Below are positions 1 to 11,879 of a DNA stretch of 64,000 nt, in pieces. The stretch's first letter is position 1, and every line of letters begins with the position of its first letter. This stretch comes from Amaranthus tricolor (lineage: Eukaryota > Streptophyta > Magnoliopsida > Caryophyllales > Amaranthaceae), in assembly GCF_026212465.1 (NCBI RefSeq), contig NC_080055.1, positions 13,903,783 to 13,967,782 on the forward strand. Direction: 5' to 3'. The position numbers were made by a program, and so were the translations under genes. The notes below the pieces were generated by a model. The model ran no database searches and was not told the origin of the DNA. It worked only from the letters and a program-made list of their open reading frames with translations.

Positions 1-1135
1 TTTTGGCACTTTTGCACATAAAGTAGTTCAAACTTGGTTTGTTTTGCACGAAACTTGGCACAAAACACTATTTGGTATATATTATTGTGTTAAAGTTGTT
101 ACAATTGTAAACCATAGTCATATGCTGGACATCACGTGTTAGGTTGCGATTTTACGGGTTTTTAAGCGTTTAAGGGACTTTTGCGCATAAAGTAGCTGAA
201 ACTAGGTTTGTTTTGCACGAAACATGGAACACAACATTATTTGGTATATATTATTGTGTTGAAGTGGTTAGAATTGTAAATCATAGCTATATACAAGAAA
301 TTACGTGTTAAGTTGCGATTTTAAGTTTTTGATTCGTTTTTCGCACTTTTGCTCCTAAAGTAGGTCAAACTTGGTTTGTTTTGCACGAAACTTGGTAAAC
401 ACCACTATTTGGTATATTTTGTTGTGTTGAAGTGGTTAGAATTGTAAATCATAGTCATATACTAGAAATTACGTGTTAATTTACGATTTTAAGGGTTTTT
501 TAAGCGTTTATTGCACTTTTGCGCATAAAATAGCTCAACTTGGTTTGTTTTGCACGAAACATGGCACACAACACTATTTGGTATATATTATTGTGTTGAA
601 GTTATTAGAATTGTAAATCATAGTCATATGCTAGATATTACGTGTTAAGTTGCTATTTAAAGGTTTTTAAGCGTATTTGGCACTTTTGCGCATAAAAATA
701 GCTCAAACTTGGTTTGTTTTGCACGAAACATGGAACACAACAAAATTTGGTATATATTATTGTGTTGAAGTGGTTAGAATTGTAAATCATAGCTATATAC
801 AAGATATTACGTGTTAAGTTGCGATTTTAAGTTTTTAATACATTTTTCGCACTTTTGCGCCTAAAGTAGCTCAAACTTGGTTTGTTTTGCAAGAAACTTG
901 GCAAACAACACTATTTGGTATATTTTGTTGTGTTGAAGTGATTAGAATTGTAATTCGTAGTCATATACTAGAAATTACGTGTTAAGTTGCGATTTTAAGT
1001 GTTTTTTTAAGCGTTTTTGGCACTTTTGCGCATAAAGTAGCTCAAACTTGGTTTGTTTTGCACAAAAATTGGCACACAACACTATTTGGTATATATTATT
1101 GTGTTGAAGTTGTTAGAATTGTAAATGATAGTCAT
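1..1135 (+). repeat. Rearranged 6-monomer piece at the start of block A
   Basis: The variant tatgctggacatcacgtg at 121 has its counterpart (tatgttagaca) at 1136, only 1015 bp or 6 monomers later, whereas the usual spacing is about 2200 bp. The piece contains two copies of the monomer type with 'gctatatacaag' (near 290 and 795) and one of the type with 'gctatttaaagg' and 'gcgtatttgg' (near 650-670). It is therefore a shortened or shuffled version of the 13-mer rather than a clean partial copy. The left end is cut by the window. Confidence 0.8.
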
Positions 1136-3331
1136 ATGTTAGACATTAGACGTGTAGGTTGCAATTTTAAGGGTTTTTAAGCATTTAAGGTAGTTTTGCG
1201 CATAAAGTAGCTCCAACTTGGTTTGTTTTGCACGAAACATGGAACACAACACTATTTGGTATATATATTATTGTGTTGAAATGGTTAGAATTATAAATCA
1301 TAGCTATTTACTAGAAATTACGTGTTAAGTTGCGATTTTAGGTTTTTTATTCGTTTTTTGCACTTTTGCTCCTAAAGTAGCTCAAACTTGGTTTGTTTTC
1401 CACGAAACTTGGTAAACACCACTATTTTGTATATTTTGTTGTGTTGAAGTGGTTAGAATTGTAAATCATAGTCATATACTAGAAATTACGTGTTAAGCTG
1501 CGATTTTTAGGGTTTTTTAAGCGTTTTTTGCACTTTTGCTCATAAAGTAGCTCAAACTTTGTTTGTTTTACACGAAACATGGCACACAACACTATTTGGT
1601 ATATATTATTGTGTTGAAGTTGTTAGAAGTTTAAATCATAGTCATATACTCGAAATTACGTGTTAAGTTGCGATTTTAAGCGTTTTTAGCGATTTTTGCA
1701 CTTTTGCGCATAAAGCCGCTCAAACTTGGTTTGTTTTGTACAAAACATGGCACACAACACTATTTGGTATATATTATTGTGTTGAAGTGGTTAGAAGATT
1801 AAATCATAGTCATATACTAGAAATTACGTGTTATGTTGCAATTTTAAGGGTTTTTATTCGTTTTTGGCACTTTTGCGCCTAAAGTAGCTCAAACTTGGTT
1901 TGTTTTGCATGAAACTTGGCAAACACCACTATTTGGTATATTTTGTTGTGTTGAAGTGGTTAGAATTGTAAATCATGGTCATATACTAGAAATTACGTGT
2001 TAAGCTGCGATTTTGAGGGTTTTTTGAGCGCTTTTGGAACTTTTGCGCATAAAGTAGCTCAAACTTGGTTTGTTTTGCATGAAACTTTGCAAACACCAAT
2101 ATTTGGTGTATTTTGTTGTGTTGAAGTGGTAAAAATTGTAAATCATAGTCATATATTAGAAATTACGTGTTAAGTTGTGATTTTAAGGGTTTTTAAGCGT
2201 TTTTTGCACTTTTGCGCATAAAGTAGCTCAAACTTGGTTTGTTTTGCACGTAACATGGCACAAACCACTATTTGGTGTATATTATTGTGTTGAAGTTGTT
2301 AGAATTCTAATCATAGTCATATCTTAGATATTACGTGTTAAGTTGCTATTTAAAGGGTTTTTTAGCGTATTTGGCACTTTTGCGCATAAAATAGCTCAAA
2401 ATTGGTTTGTTTTGCAAGAAACTTGGCAAACAACACTATTTTGTATATTTTGTTGTGTTGTAGTGGTTAGAATTGTAATTCATAGTCATAAACTAGAAAT
2501 TACGACTTAAGTTGCGATTTTAAGGGTTTTTTAAGCGTTTTTGGCACTTTTACGCTTAAAGTAGCTCAAACTTGGTTTGTTTTGCACGAAACATGGCACA
2601 CAACACTATTTGGTATATATTATTGTATTGAAGTGGTTAGAAGTTTAAATCTTAGTCATATACTAGAAGTTACGTGTAAAGTTACGATTTTAAGCGTTTT
2701 TAGCGATTATGCACTTTTGCGCATAAAGCCGCTCAACTTGGTTTGTTTTGTACGAAACTTGGCACACGACCCTATTTGGTATATATTATTGTGTTGAAGT
2801 GGTTAGAGTTTAATTTATAGTCATATACTAGAAATTTCGTGTTAAGTTGCGTTTTTAAGGGTTTTTATTCGTTTTTGGCACTTTTGCACCTAAAGTAGCT
2901 CAAACTTGGTTTGTTTTGCACGAAACTTGGCAAACACCACTATTTGGTATATTTTGTTGTGTTGAAGTGGTTAGAATTGTAAATCATAGTCACATACTTG
3001 AAATTACGTGTTAAGTTGCGATTCTAAGGGTTTCTTAAGCGTTTTTGCACTTTTGCACATAAAGTAGATCAAATTTGGTTTGTTTTGCACGAAACATGGC
3101 ACACAACACTATGTGGTATATATTATTGTGTTTAAGTTGTTAGAATTGTAAATCATAGTCATATACTAGAAATTACGTGTCAAGTTCCGATTTTAAGAGT
3201 TTTTAAAGCGTTTTTGGCACTATTGCGCATAAAGTAGCTCAAACTTGGTTTGTTTTGCACGAAACTTGGCACAAAACACTATTTGGTATATATTATTGTG
3301 TTGAAGTTGTTATAACTGTAAACCATAGTCA
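1136..3331 (+). repeat. Block A HOR unit 1 (13 monomers)
   Basis: First complete 13-monomer unit, 2196 bp between anchors. It is the most diverged of the three. For example, the homologue of the tatgctggacatcacgtg segment reads tatgttagacattagacg here, and the segment at 2640-2680 has several substitutions compared with 4830-4870 and 7030-7070. It contains the palindromic monomer gttttgtacaaaac at 1733-1746. Confidence 0.85.
1733..1746. other. 14-bp perfect palindrome, TA-centre version (block A unit 1)
   Basis: gttttgtacaaaac equals its own reverse complement. It sits where most monomers read gttttgcacgaaac, which is only an imperfect dyad. It occurs once per 13-mer unit, in the monomer marked by 'aaagccgctc'. 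Confidence 0.8.
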
Positions 3332-3750
3332 TATGCTGGACATCACGTGTTAGGTTGCGATTTTACGGGTTTTTAAGCGTTTAAGGCACTTTTGCGCATA
3401 AAGTTGCTCAAACTTGGTTTATTTTGCACGAAACATGGAACACAACACTATTTGGTATATATTATTGTGTTGAAGTGGTTAGAATTGTAATCATAGCTAT
3501 TTACAAGAAATTACGTGTTAAGTTGCGATTTAGTTTTTTTTTCGTTTTTGGCACTTTTGCGCCTAAAGTAGCTCAAACTTGGTTTATTTTGCACGAATCT
3601 TGCTAAACACCACTATTTGTTCTGTTTTTTTGTGTTGAAGTGGTTAGAATTGTAATCATAGTCATATACTAGAAATTACGTGTTAAGCTGCGATTTTAAG
3701 GGTTTTTTAAGCGTTTTTTGCACTTTTGCGCATAAAGTAGCTCAAACTTG

Positions 3751-3767
3751 GTTTGTTTTGCACGAAA
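3751..3767 (-). other. Example of a partial CENP-B-box-like 17-mer in the monomer
   Basis: The minus strand reads tttcgtgcaaaacaaac. Aligned with the published CENP-B box pattern NTTCGNNNNANNCGGGN it keeps TTCG, the A and the first C (6 of 9 fixed positions) but has CAAA in place of CGGG. The segment recurs in most monomers that carry 'gcacgaaac'. The missing GGG makes binding by a CENP-B-like protein unsupported; I list it as a motif location only. Confidence 0.25.
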
Positions 3768-3925
3768 CATGGCACACAACACTATTTGGTATATATTATT
3801 GTGTTGAAGTGGTTAGAAGTTTAAATCATAGTCATATACTCGAAATTACGTGTTAAGTTGCGATTTTAAGCGTTTTTTTAGCGATTTTTTGCACTTTTGC
3901 GAATAAAGCCGCTCAAACTTGGTTT

Positions 3926-3939
3926 GTTTTGTACAAAAC
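3926..3939. other. 14-bp perfect palindrome, TA-centre version (block A unit 2)
   Basis: Same gttttgtacaaaac palindrome at the homologous place in the second unit, 2193 bp after the first. Confidence 0.8.
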
Positions 3940-5531
3940 ATGGCACATAACACTATTTGGTATATATTATTGTTTTGAAGTGGTTAGAAGTTTAAATCAT
4001 AGTCATATACTAGAAATTACGTGTTATGTTGCAATTTTAAGTGTTTTTATTCATTTTTGGCACTTTTGCGCCTAAAGTAGCTCCAACTTGGTTTGTTTTG
4101 CTTGAAACTTGGCAAACACCACTATTTGGTATATTTTGTTGTGTTGAAGTGGTTAGAATTGTAAATCATGGTCATATACTAGAAATTACGTGTTAAGCTA
4201 CGATTTTAAGGGTTTTTTGAGCGTTTTTTGGCACTTTTGCGCACAAAGTAGCTCAAACTTGGTTTGTTTTGCATGAAACTTGGCAAACATCAATATTTGG
4301 TATATTTTGTTGTGTTGAAGTGGTTAGAATTGTAAATCATAGTCATATATTAGAAATTACGTGTTAAGTTGCAATTTTAAGGGTTTTTTAAGCGTTTTTT
4401 GCACTTTTGCGCATAAAGTACCTCAAACTTGGTTGTTTTGCACGAAACATGGAACACGACACTATTTTGTATATATTATTGTGTTGAAGTTGTTAGAATT
4501 CTAAATCATAGTCATATGTTAGATATTACGTGTTAAGTTGCTATTTAAAGGGGTTTTAAGCGTATTTGGCACTTTTGCGCATAAAATAGCTCAAACTTGG
4601 TTTGTTTGCAAGAAACTTGGCAAACAACACTATTTGGTATATTTTGTTTTGTTGTAGTGGTTAGAATTGTAATTCATAGTCATATACTAGAAATTACGTG
4701 TTAAGTTGCGATTTTAAGGGTTTTTTAAGCGTTTTTGGCACTTTTGCGCATAAGGTAAGTCAAACTTGGTTTGTTTTGCACGAAACTTGGCACACAACAC
4801 TATTTGGTATATATTATTGTATTGAAGTGGTTAGAAGTTTAAATCATAGTCATATACTAGAAATTACGTGTAAAGTTGCGATTTTAAGCGTTTTTTAGCG
4901 ATTTTTGCACTTTTGCGCATAAAAGCCGCTCAAACTTGGTTTGTTTTGTACGAAACTTGGCACACGACACTATTTGGTATATATTATTGTGTTGAAGTGG
5001 TTAGAAGTTTAAATTATAGTCATATACTAGAAATTTCGTGTTAAGTTGCGATTTTAAGGGTTTTTATTCGTTTTTGGCACTTTTGCACCTAAAGAAGCTC
5101 AAACTTGGTTTGTTTTGCACGAAACTTGGCAAACACCACTATTTGGTATATTTTGTTGTGTTGAAGTGGTTAGAATTGTAAATCATAGTCACATACTAGA
5201 AATTACGTGTTAAGTTGCGGTTCTAAGGGTTTCCTAAGCGTTTTTTGCACTTTTGCACATAAAGTAGATCAAATTTGGTTTGTTTTGGCACGAAACATGG
5301 CACACAACACTATGTGGTATATATTATTGTGTTTAAGTTGTTAGAATTGTAAATCATAGTCATATACTAGAAATTACGTGTCAAGTTCCGATTTAAGAGT
5401 TTTTAAAGCGTTTTTGGCACTATTGCGCATAAAGTACCTCAAACTTGATTTGTTTTGCACGAAACTTGGCACAAAACACTATTTGGTATATATTATTGTG
5501 TTGAAGTTGTTATAACTGTAAACCATAGTCA

Positions 5532-7732
5532 TATGCTGGACATCACGTGTTAGGTTGCGATTTTACGGGTTTTTAAGCGTTTAAGGCACTTTTGCGCATA
5601 AAGTTGGTCAAACTTGGTTTATTTTGCACGAAACATGGAACACAACACTATTTGGTATATATTATTGTGTTGAAGTGGTTAGAATTGTAAATCATAGCTA
5701 TTTACAAGAAATTACGTGTTAAGTTGCGATTTTAGGTTTTTTTTCGTTTTTGGCACTTTTGCGCCTAAAGTAGCTCAAACTTGGTTTATTTTGCACGAAA
5801 CTTGCTAAACACCACTATTTGTTCTGTTTTTTTGTGTTGAAGTGGTTAGAATTGTAAATCATAGTCATATACTAGAAATTACGTGTTAAGCACCGATTTT
5901 AAGGGTTTTTTAAGCGTTTTTTGCACTTTTGCGCATAAAGTAGCTCAAACTTGGTTTGTTTTGCACGAAACATGGCACACAACACTATTTGGTATATATT
6001 ATTGTGTTGAAGTGGTTAGAAGTTTAAATCATAGTCATATACTCGAAATTACGTGTTAAGTTGCGATTTTAAGCGTTTTTTAGCGATTTTTGCACTTTTG
6101 CGAATAAAGCCGCTCAAACTTGGTTTGTTTTGTACAAAACATGGCACATAACACTATTTGGTATATATTATTGTGTTGAAGTGGTTAGAAGATTAAATCA
6201 TAGTCATATACTAGAAATTACGTGCTATGTTGCAATTTTAAGTGTTTTTATTCATTTTTGGCACTTTTGCGCCTAAAGTAGCTCCAACTTGGTTTGTTTT
6301 GCTTGAAACTTGGCAAACACCACTATTTGGTATATTTTGTTGTGTTGAAGTGGTTAGAATTGTAAATCATGGTCATATACTAGAAATTACGTGTTAAGCT
6401 ACGATTTTAAGGGTTTTTTGAGCGTTTTTGGCACTTTTGCGCACAAAGTAGCTCAAACTTGGTTTGTTTTGCATGAAACTTGGCAAACACCAATATTTGG
6501 TATATTTTGTTGTGTTGAAGTGGTTAGAATTGTAAATCATAGTCATATATTAGAAATTACGTGTTAAGTTGCAATTTTAAGGGTTTTTTAAGCGTTTTTT
6601 GCACTTTTGCGCATAAAGTACCTCAAACTTGGTTTGTTTTGCACGAAACATGGAACACGACACTATTTTGTATATATTATTGTGTTGAAGTTGTTAGAAT
6701 TCTAAATCATAGTCATATGTTAGATATTACGTGTTAAGTTGCTATTTAAAGGGGTTTTAAGCGTATTTGGCACTTTTGCGCATAAAATAGCTCAAACTTG
6801 GTTTGTTTTGCCAAGAAACTTGGCAAACAACACTATTTGGTATATTTTGTTTTGTTGTAGTGGTTAGAATTGTAATTCATAGTCATATACTAGAAATTAC
6901 GTGTTAAGTTGCGATTTTAAGGGTTTTTTAAGCGTTTTTGGCACTTTTGCGCATAAAGTAAGTCAAACTTGGTTTGTTTTGCACGAAACTTGGCACACAA
7001 CACTATTTGGTATATATTATTGTATTGAAGTGGTTAGAAGTTTAAATCATAGTCATATACTAGAAATTACGTGTAAAGTTGCGATTTTAAGCGTTTTTTA
7101 GCGATTTTTGCACTTTTGCGCATAAAGCCGCTCAAACTTGGTTGTTTTGTACGAAACTTGGCACACCGACACTATTTGGTATATATTATTGTGTTGAAGT
7201 GGTTAGAAGTTTATATTATAGTCATATACTAGAAATTTCGTGTTAAGTTGCGATTTTAAGGGTTTTTATTCGTTTTTGGCACTTTTGCACCTAAAGAAGC
7301 TCAAACTTGGTTTGTTTTGCACGAAACTTGGCAAACACCACTATTTGGTATATTTTGTTGTGTTGAAGTGGTTAGAATTGTAAATCATAGTCACATACTA
7401 GAAATTACGTGTTAAGTTGCGGTTCTAAGGGTTTCTTAAGCGTTTTTTGCACTTTTGCACATAAAGTAGATCAAATTTGGTTTGTTTTGCACGAAACATG
7501 GCACACAACACTATGTGGTATATATTATTGTGTTTAAGTTGTTAGAATTGTAAATCATAGTCATATACTAGAAATTACGTGTCAAGTTCCGATTTAAGAG
7601 TTTTTAAAGCGTTTTTGGCACTTTTGCGCATAAAGTAGCTCAAACTTGGTTTGTTTTGCACGAAACTTGGCACAAAACACTATTTGGTATATATTATTGT
7701 GTTGAAGTTGTTATAATTATAAACCATAGTCA
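5532..7732 (+). repeat. Block A HOR unit 3 (13 monomers)
   Basis: A 2201-bp unit, almost a copy of unit 2. The palindrome gttttgtacaaaac is at 6127-6140, exactly 2201 bp from its unit 2 counterpart. Single-base insertions such as 'ttttgccaag' near 6809 and 'cacaccgacac' near 7163 may be real or consensus errors. Confidence 0.9.
6127..6140. other. 14-bp perfect palindrome, TA-centre version (block A unit 3)
   Basis: Same gttttgtacaaaac palindrome in the third unit, 2201 bp after the second. Confidence 0.8.
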
Positions 7733-7971
7733 TATGCTGGACATCACGTGTTAGGTTGCGATTTTACGGGTTTTTAAGCGTTTAAGGCACTTTTGCGCAT
7801 AAAGTCGCTCAAACTTGGTTTATATTGCACGAAAACATGGAACACAACACTATTTGGTATATATTATTGTGTTGAAGTGGTTAGAATTGTAAATCATAGC
7901 TATTTACTAGAAATTACGTGTTAAGTTGCGATTTTAGGTTTTTTATTCGTTTTTGGCACTTTTGCACGAAA
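7733..7971 (+). repeat. Truncated block A unit ending at a contig edge
   Basis: It begins a fourth 13-mer unit and follows the order of units 2 and 3 for about 1.4 monomers. The last ~14 bases are abnormal: 'cacttttgc' runs directly into 'acgaaa', skipping about 35-40 bp of the monomer between two matching 'ttttgcac/ttttgcgc' words. This looks like a contig-end collapse. Confidence 0.8.
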
Positions 7972-8071
7972 NNNNNNNNNNNNNNNNNNNNNNNNNNNNN
8001 NNNNNNNNNNNNNNNNNNNNNNNNNNNNNNNNNNNNNNNNNNNNNNNNNNNNNNNNNNNNNNNNNNNNNNN
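7972..8071. other. Assembly gap (100 N)
   Basis: Exactly 100 N, the conventional size for a gap of unknown length. The 13-mer family ends on its left and the 8-mer family begins on its right, so any transition between the two families, or non-satellite sequence, is hidden here. Confidence 0.99.
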
Positions 8072-9056
8072 ATTTGCTATATATTATTGTGATTAAGTTG
8101 TTAGATTTGTAAATCATAGTCATATACTAGAAATTACATGTTAAGTTGCGATTTTAAGGGTTTTTTTAAGCGTTTTTCTCACTTTTGCGCATAAAGTAGC
8201 TCAAACTTGGTTTGTTTTGCACGAAACATGGCACACAACACTATTTGGTATATATTATTGTGTGTTGTTATAATTGTAAATCATACTCATATGCTAGATA
8301 TTACGTGTTAGGTTGCGATTTTAAGGGTTTTTAAGCGTTTAGGGCACTTTTGCGCATAAAGTAGCTCAAACTTGGTTTGTTTTGAACGAAACATGGAACA
8401 CAACACTATTTGGTATATATTATTGTGTTGAAGTGGTTACAATTATAAATCATAGCTATATATTAGAAATTACGTGTTAAGTTGCGATTTTAGTTTTTTT
8501 ATTCGTTTTTGGCACTTTTGTGCCTAAAGTGGCTCAAAATTTGTTTGTCTTGCACGAAACTTGGTAAATAGCACTATTTGGTATATTTTTTGTGTTGATG
8601 TGGTTAGAATTGTAAATCATAGTCATATAGTAGAAATTACGAGTTAAGTTGCGATTTTAAGGGTTTTTTAAGCGTTTTTTCACTATTGCGCATAAAGTAG
8701 CTCAAACATGTTTTGTTTTGCACGAAACACGGCACAGAACACTATTTGGTATATATCATTGTGTTGAAGTTGTTAGAATTGTAAATCATAGTCATATGTT
8801 AGATATTACGTGGTTAAGTTGCTATTTTAAGGGTTTTTAAGCGTTTTTTTCACTTTTGCGCATAAAGTAGCTCAAACTTGGTTTGTTTTGCACGAAACTT
8901 CGCAAACAACACTATTGTGTATATTTTGTTGTACTGAAGTGGTTAGAATTGTAATTCATAGTCCATATACTAGAAATTACGTGTTGAGTCGCGATTTGAA
9001 GGGTTTTTTAAGCGTTTTTGGCACTTTTTGCACATAAAGTAGCTCAAACTTGGTTT

Positions 9057-9070
9057 GTTTTGCGCAAAAC
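9057..9070. other. 14-bp perfect palindrome, CGCG-like centre version (B7 monomer)
   Basis: gttttgcgcaaaac equals its reverse complement. It marks every intact B7 monomer, once per 8-mer unit, and lies in the dyad position of the monomer. Further copies that I located exactly are 10,408-10,421 and 13,106-13,119; homologous ones in block C are at 44,260-44,273 and 47,150-47,163. Confidence 0.8.
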
Positions 9071-10407
9071 TTTGCACACAACACTATTTCATATATATTA
9101 TTGTGTTGAAGTAGCTTAATTGTAAATCATAGTTATATACTAAAAATTACGTGGTAAGTTGCGATTTTATGTGTTTTTATTCGTTTTTGCCACTTTTGCG
9201 CATAAAGTAGCTCAAACTTGGTTTGTTTTTCACGAAACTTGACAAACACCACTATTTGGTATATTTTGTTGTGTTGAAGTGGTTAGAATTGTAAATCATA
9301 GTCAGATACTAGAAATTACGTGTTAAGTTGCGATTTTTAGGGTTTTTTATTCGTTTTTTGCACTTTTGCGCATAAAGTAGATCAAACTTGGTTTGTTTTG
9401 CACGAAACTTGGCACACAACAGTATTTGCTATATATTATTGTGATTAAGTTGTTAGATTTGTAAATCATAGTCATATACTAGAAATTACATGTTAAGTTG
9501 CGATTTTAAGGGTTTTTTAAGCGTTTTTCTCACTTTTGCGCATAAAGTAGCTCAAACTTGGTTTGTTTTGCACGAAACATGGCACACAACACTATTTGGT
9601 ATATATTATTGTGTGTTGTTATAATTGTAAATCATACTCATATGCTAGATATTACGTGTTAGGTTGCAATTTTAAGGGTTTTTAAGTGTTTAGGGCACTT
9701 TTGCGCATAAAGTAGCTCAAATTTGGTTTGTTTTGAACGAAACATGGAACACAACACTATTTGGTATATATTATTGTGTTGAAGTGGTTACAATTATAAA
9801 TCATAGCTATATACTAGAAATTACGTGTTAAGTTGCGATTTTAGTTTTTTTATTCGTTTTTGGCACTTTTGCGCCTAAAGTGGCTCAAAATTTGTTTGTC
9901 TTGCACGAAACTTGGAAAATAGCACTATTTGGTATATTTTTTTGTGTTGATGTGGTTTGAATTGTAAATCATAGTCATGTAGTAGAAATTACGAGTTAAG
10001 TTGCGATTTTAAGGGTTTTTTTAAGCGTTTTTTTCACTATTGCGCATAAAGTAGCTCAAACATGTTTTGTTTTGCACGAAACACGGCACAGAACACTATT
10101 TGGTATATATCATTGTGTTGAAGTTGTTAGAATTGTAAATCATAGTCATATGTTAGATATTACGTGTTAAGTTGCTATTTTAAGGGTTTTTAACCGTTTT
10201 TTTCACTTTTGCGTATAAAGTAGCTCAAACTTGGTTTGTTTTGCACGAAACTTCGCAAACAACACTATTGTGTATATTTTGTTGTACTGAAGTGGTTAGA
10301 ATTGTAATTCATAGTCATATACTAGAAATTACGTGTTGAGTCGCGATTTGAAGGGTTTTTTAAGCGTTTTTGGCACTTTTGCACATAAAGTAGCTCAAAC
10401 TTGGTTT

Positions 10408-10421
10408 GTTTTGCGCAAAAC
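10408..10421. other. 14-bp perfect palindrome (next B7 monomer)
   Basis: Second gttttgcgcaaaac copy, 1351 bp after the one at 9057, in register with the 8-mer HOR. Confidence 0.8.
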
Positions 10422-11879
10422 TTTGCACACAACACTATTTCATATATATTATTGTGTTGAAGTAGCTTAATTGTAAATCATAGTTATATACTAAAAATTA
10501 CGTGGTAAGTTGCGATTTTATGTGTTTTTATTCGTTTTTGCCACTTTTGCGCATAAAGTAGCTCAAACTTGGTTTGTTTTTCACGAAACTTGACAAACAC
10601 CACTATTTGGTATATTTTGTTGTGTTGAAGTGGTTAGAATTGTAAATCATAGTCAGATACTAGAAATTACGTGTTAAGTTGCGATTTTTAGGGTTTTTTA
10701 TTCGTTTTTTGCACTTTTGCGCATAAAGTAGATCAAACTTGGTTTGTTTTGCACGAAACTTGGCACACAACAGTATTTGCTATATATTATTGTGATTAAG
10801 TTGTTAGATTTGTAAATCATAGTCATATACTAGAAATTACATGTTAAGTTGCGATTTTAAGGGTTTTTTAAGCGTTTTTCTCACTTTTGCGCATAAAGTA
10901 GCTCAAACTTGGTTTGTTTTGCACGAAACATGGCACACAACACTATTTGGTATATATTATTGTGTGTTGTTATAATTGTAAATCATACTCATATGCTAGA
11001 TATTACGTGTTAGGTTGCAATTTTAAGGGTTTTTAAGTGTTTAGGGCACTTTTGCGCATAAAGTAGCTCAAATTTGGTTTGTTTTGAACGAAACATGGAA
11101 CACAACACTATTTGGTATATATTATTGTGTTGAAGTGGTTACAATTATAAATCATAGCTATATACTAGAAATTACGTGTTAAGTTGCGATTTTAGTTTTT
11201 TTATTCGTTTTTGGCACTTTTGCGCCTAAAGTGGCTCAAAATTTGTTTGTCTTGCACGAAACTTGGAAAATAGCACTATTTGGTATATTTTTTTGTGTTG
11301 ATGTGGTTTGAATTGTAAATCATAGTCATGTAGTAGAAATTACGAGTTAAGTTGCGATTTTAAGGGTTTTTTAAGCGTTTTTTCACTATTGCGCATAAAG
11401 TAGCTCAAACATGTTTTGTTTTGCACGAAACACGGCACAGAACACTATTTGGTATATATCATTGTGTTGAAGTTGTTAGAATTGTAAATCATAGTCATAT
11501 GTTAGATATTACGTGTTAAGTTGCTATTTTAAGGGTTTTTAACCGTTTTTTTTCACTTTTGCGCATAAAGTAGCTCAAACTTGGTTTGTTTTGCACGAAA
11601 CTTCGCAAACAACACTATTGTGTATATTTTGTTGTACTGAAGTGGTTAATATTGTAATTCATAGTCATATACTAGAAATTACGTGTTGAGTTGCGATTTG
11701 AAGGGTTTTTTAAGCGTTTTTGGCACTTTTGCACATAAAGTAGCTCAAACTTGCTTTGTTTTGCGCAAAACTTTGCGCACAACACTATTTCGTATATATT
11801 ATTGTGTTGAAGTAGCTTAATTGTAAATCATAGATATATACTAGAAATTACGTGGTAAGTTGCGATTTTATGTGTTTTT

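Larger units (their letters stand above)
3332..5531 (+). repeat. Block A HOR unit 2 (13 monomers)
   Basis: A 2200-bp unit, nearly identical to the following one. Shared private variants include 'tgttctgttttttt' (3619 and 5821), 'tatgtggtat' (5311 and 7512) and the palindrome gttttgtacaaaac at 3926-3939. Differences from unit 3 are scattered substitutions and single-base indels. Confidence 0.9.
1..7971 (+). repeat. Satellite block A: 13-monomer HOR array
   Basis: Head-to-tail array of the ~169-bp AT-rich monomer. The higher-order period is about 2.20 kb, or 13 monomers. I measured it from diagnostic variants: 'tatgctgg' starts at 3332, 5532 and 7733 (spacing 2200 and 2201), and the rare 'tatgtggtat' lies at 3110, 5311 and 7512 (2201 each). 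Counting the 'catatactag'-like segment gives 13 monomers from 3332 to 5532. The block holds three full units, a rearranged start and a truncated end at an N gap. No gene or mobile element interrupts it. A role as centromeric or heterochromatic DNA is inferred from organisation alone. Confidence 0.95.

Noticed and set aside
133..138. CACGTG (G-box-like) in the 'gacatcacgtgttagg' monomer of block A, recurring once per unit
   Set aside because: It is a one-base variant of the common attacgtgttaag segment in a single monomer type. No promoter or gene is nearby, so nothing supports a regulatory role.
1503..1516. Plant telomere-like word (ttttagggttttt)
   Set aside because: Only one to one and a half TTTAGGG units arise by variation of the T-tract 'aagggtttttt' of the monomer; there is no tandem telomere repeat.
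2582..2797. Open frame of 71 codons beginning with TTG, with a recurring HETW-HTTLFGIYYC-like peptide
   Set aside because: The same peptide recurs in other short frames (for example 3424-3606, 4698-4898, 6901-7101, 45,963-46,184, 49,248-49,460 and 62,325-62,537) because they read the same part of the monomer. The monomer length is not kept in multiples of three, indels are frequent, and the frames end within two monomers. There is no sign of coding selection.
4698..4898. Identical 66-codon frames at 4698-4898 and 6901-7101
   Set aside because: Their identity follows from the 2.2-kb HOR period (offset 2203 bp), not from protein conservation.
7000..7030. TATA-box-like 'ggtatatatta' in almost every monomer
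   Set aside because: It recurs every ~169 bp throughout and is simply the TA-rich part of the monomer; no linked promoter elements or genes are seen.
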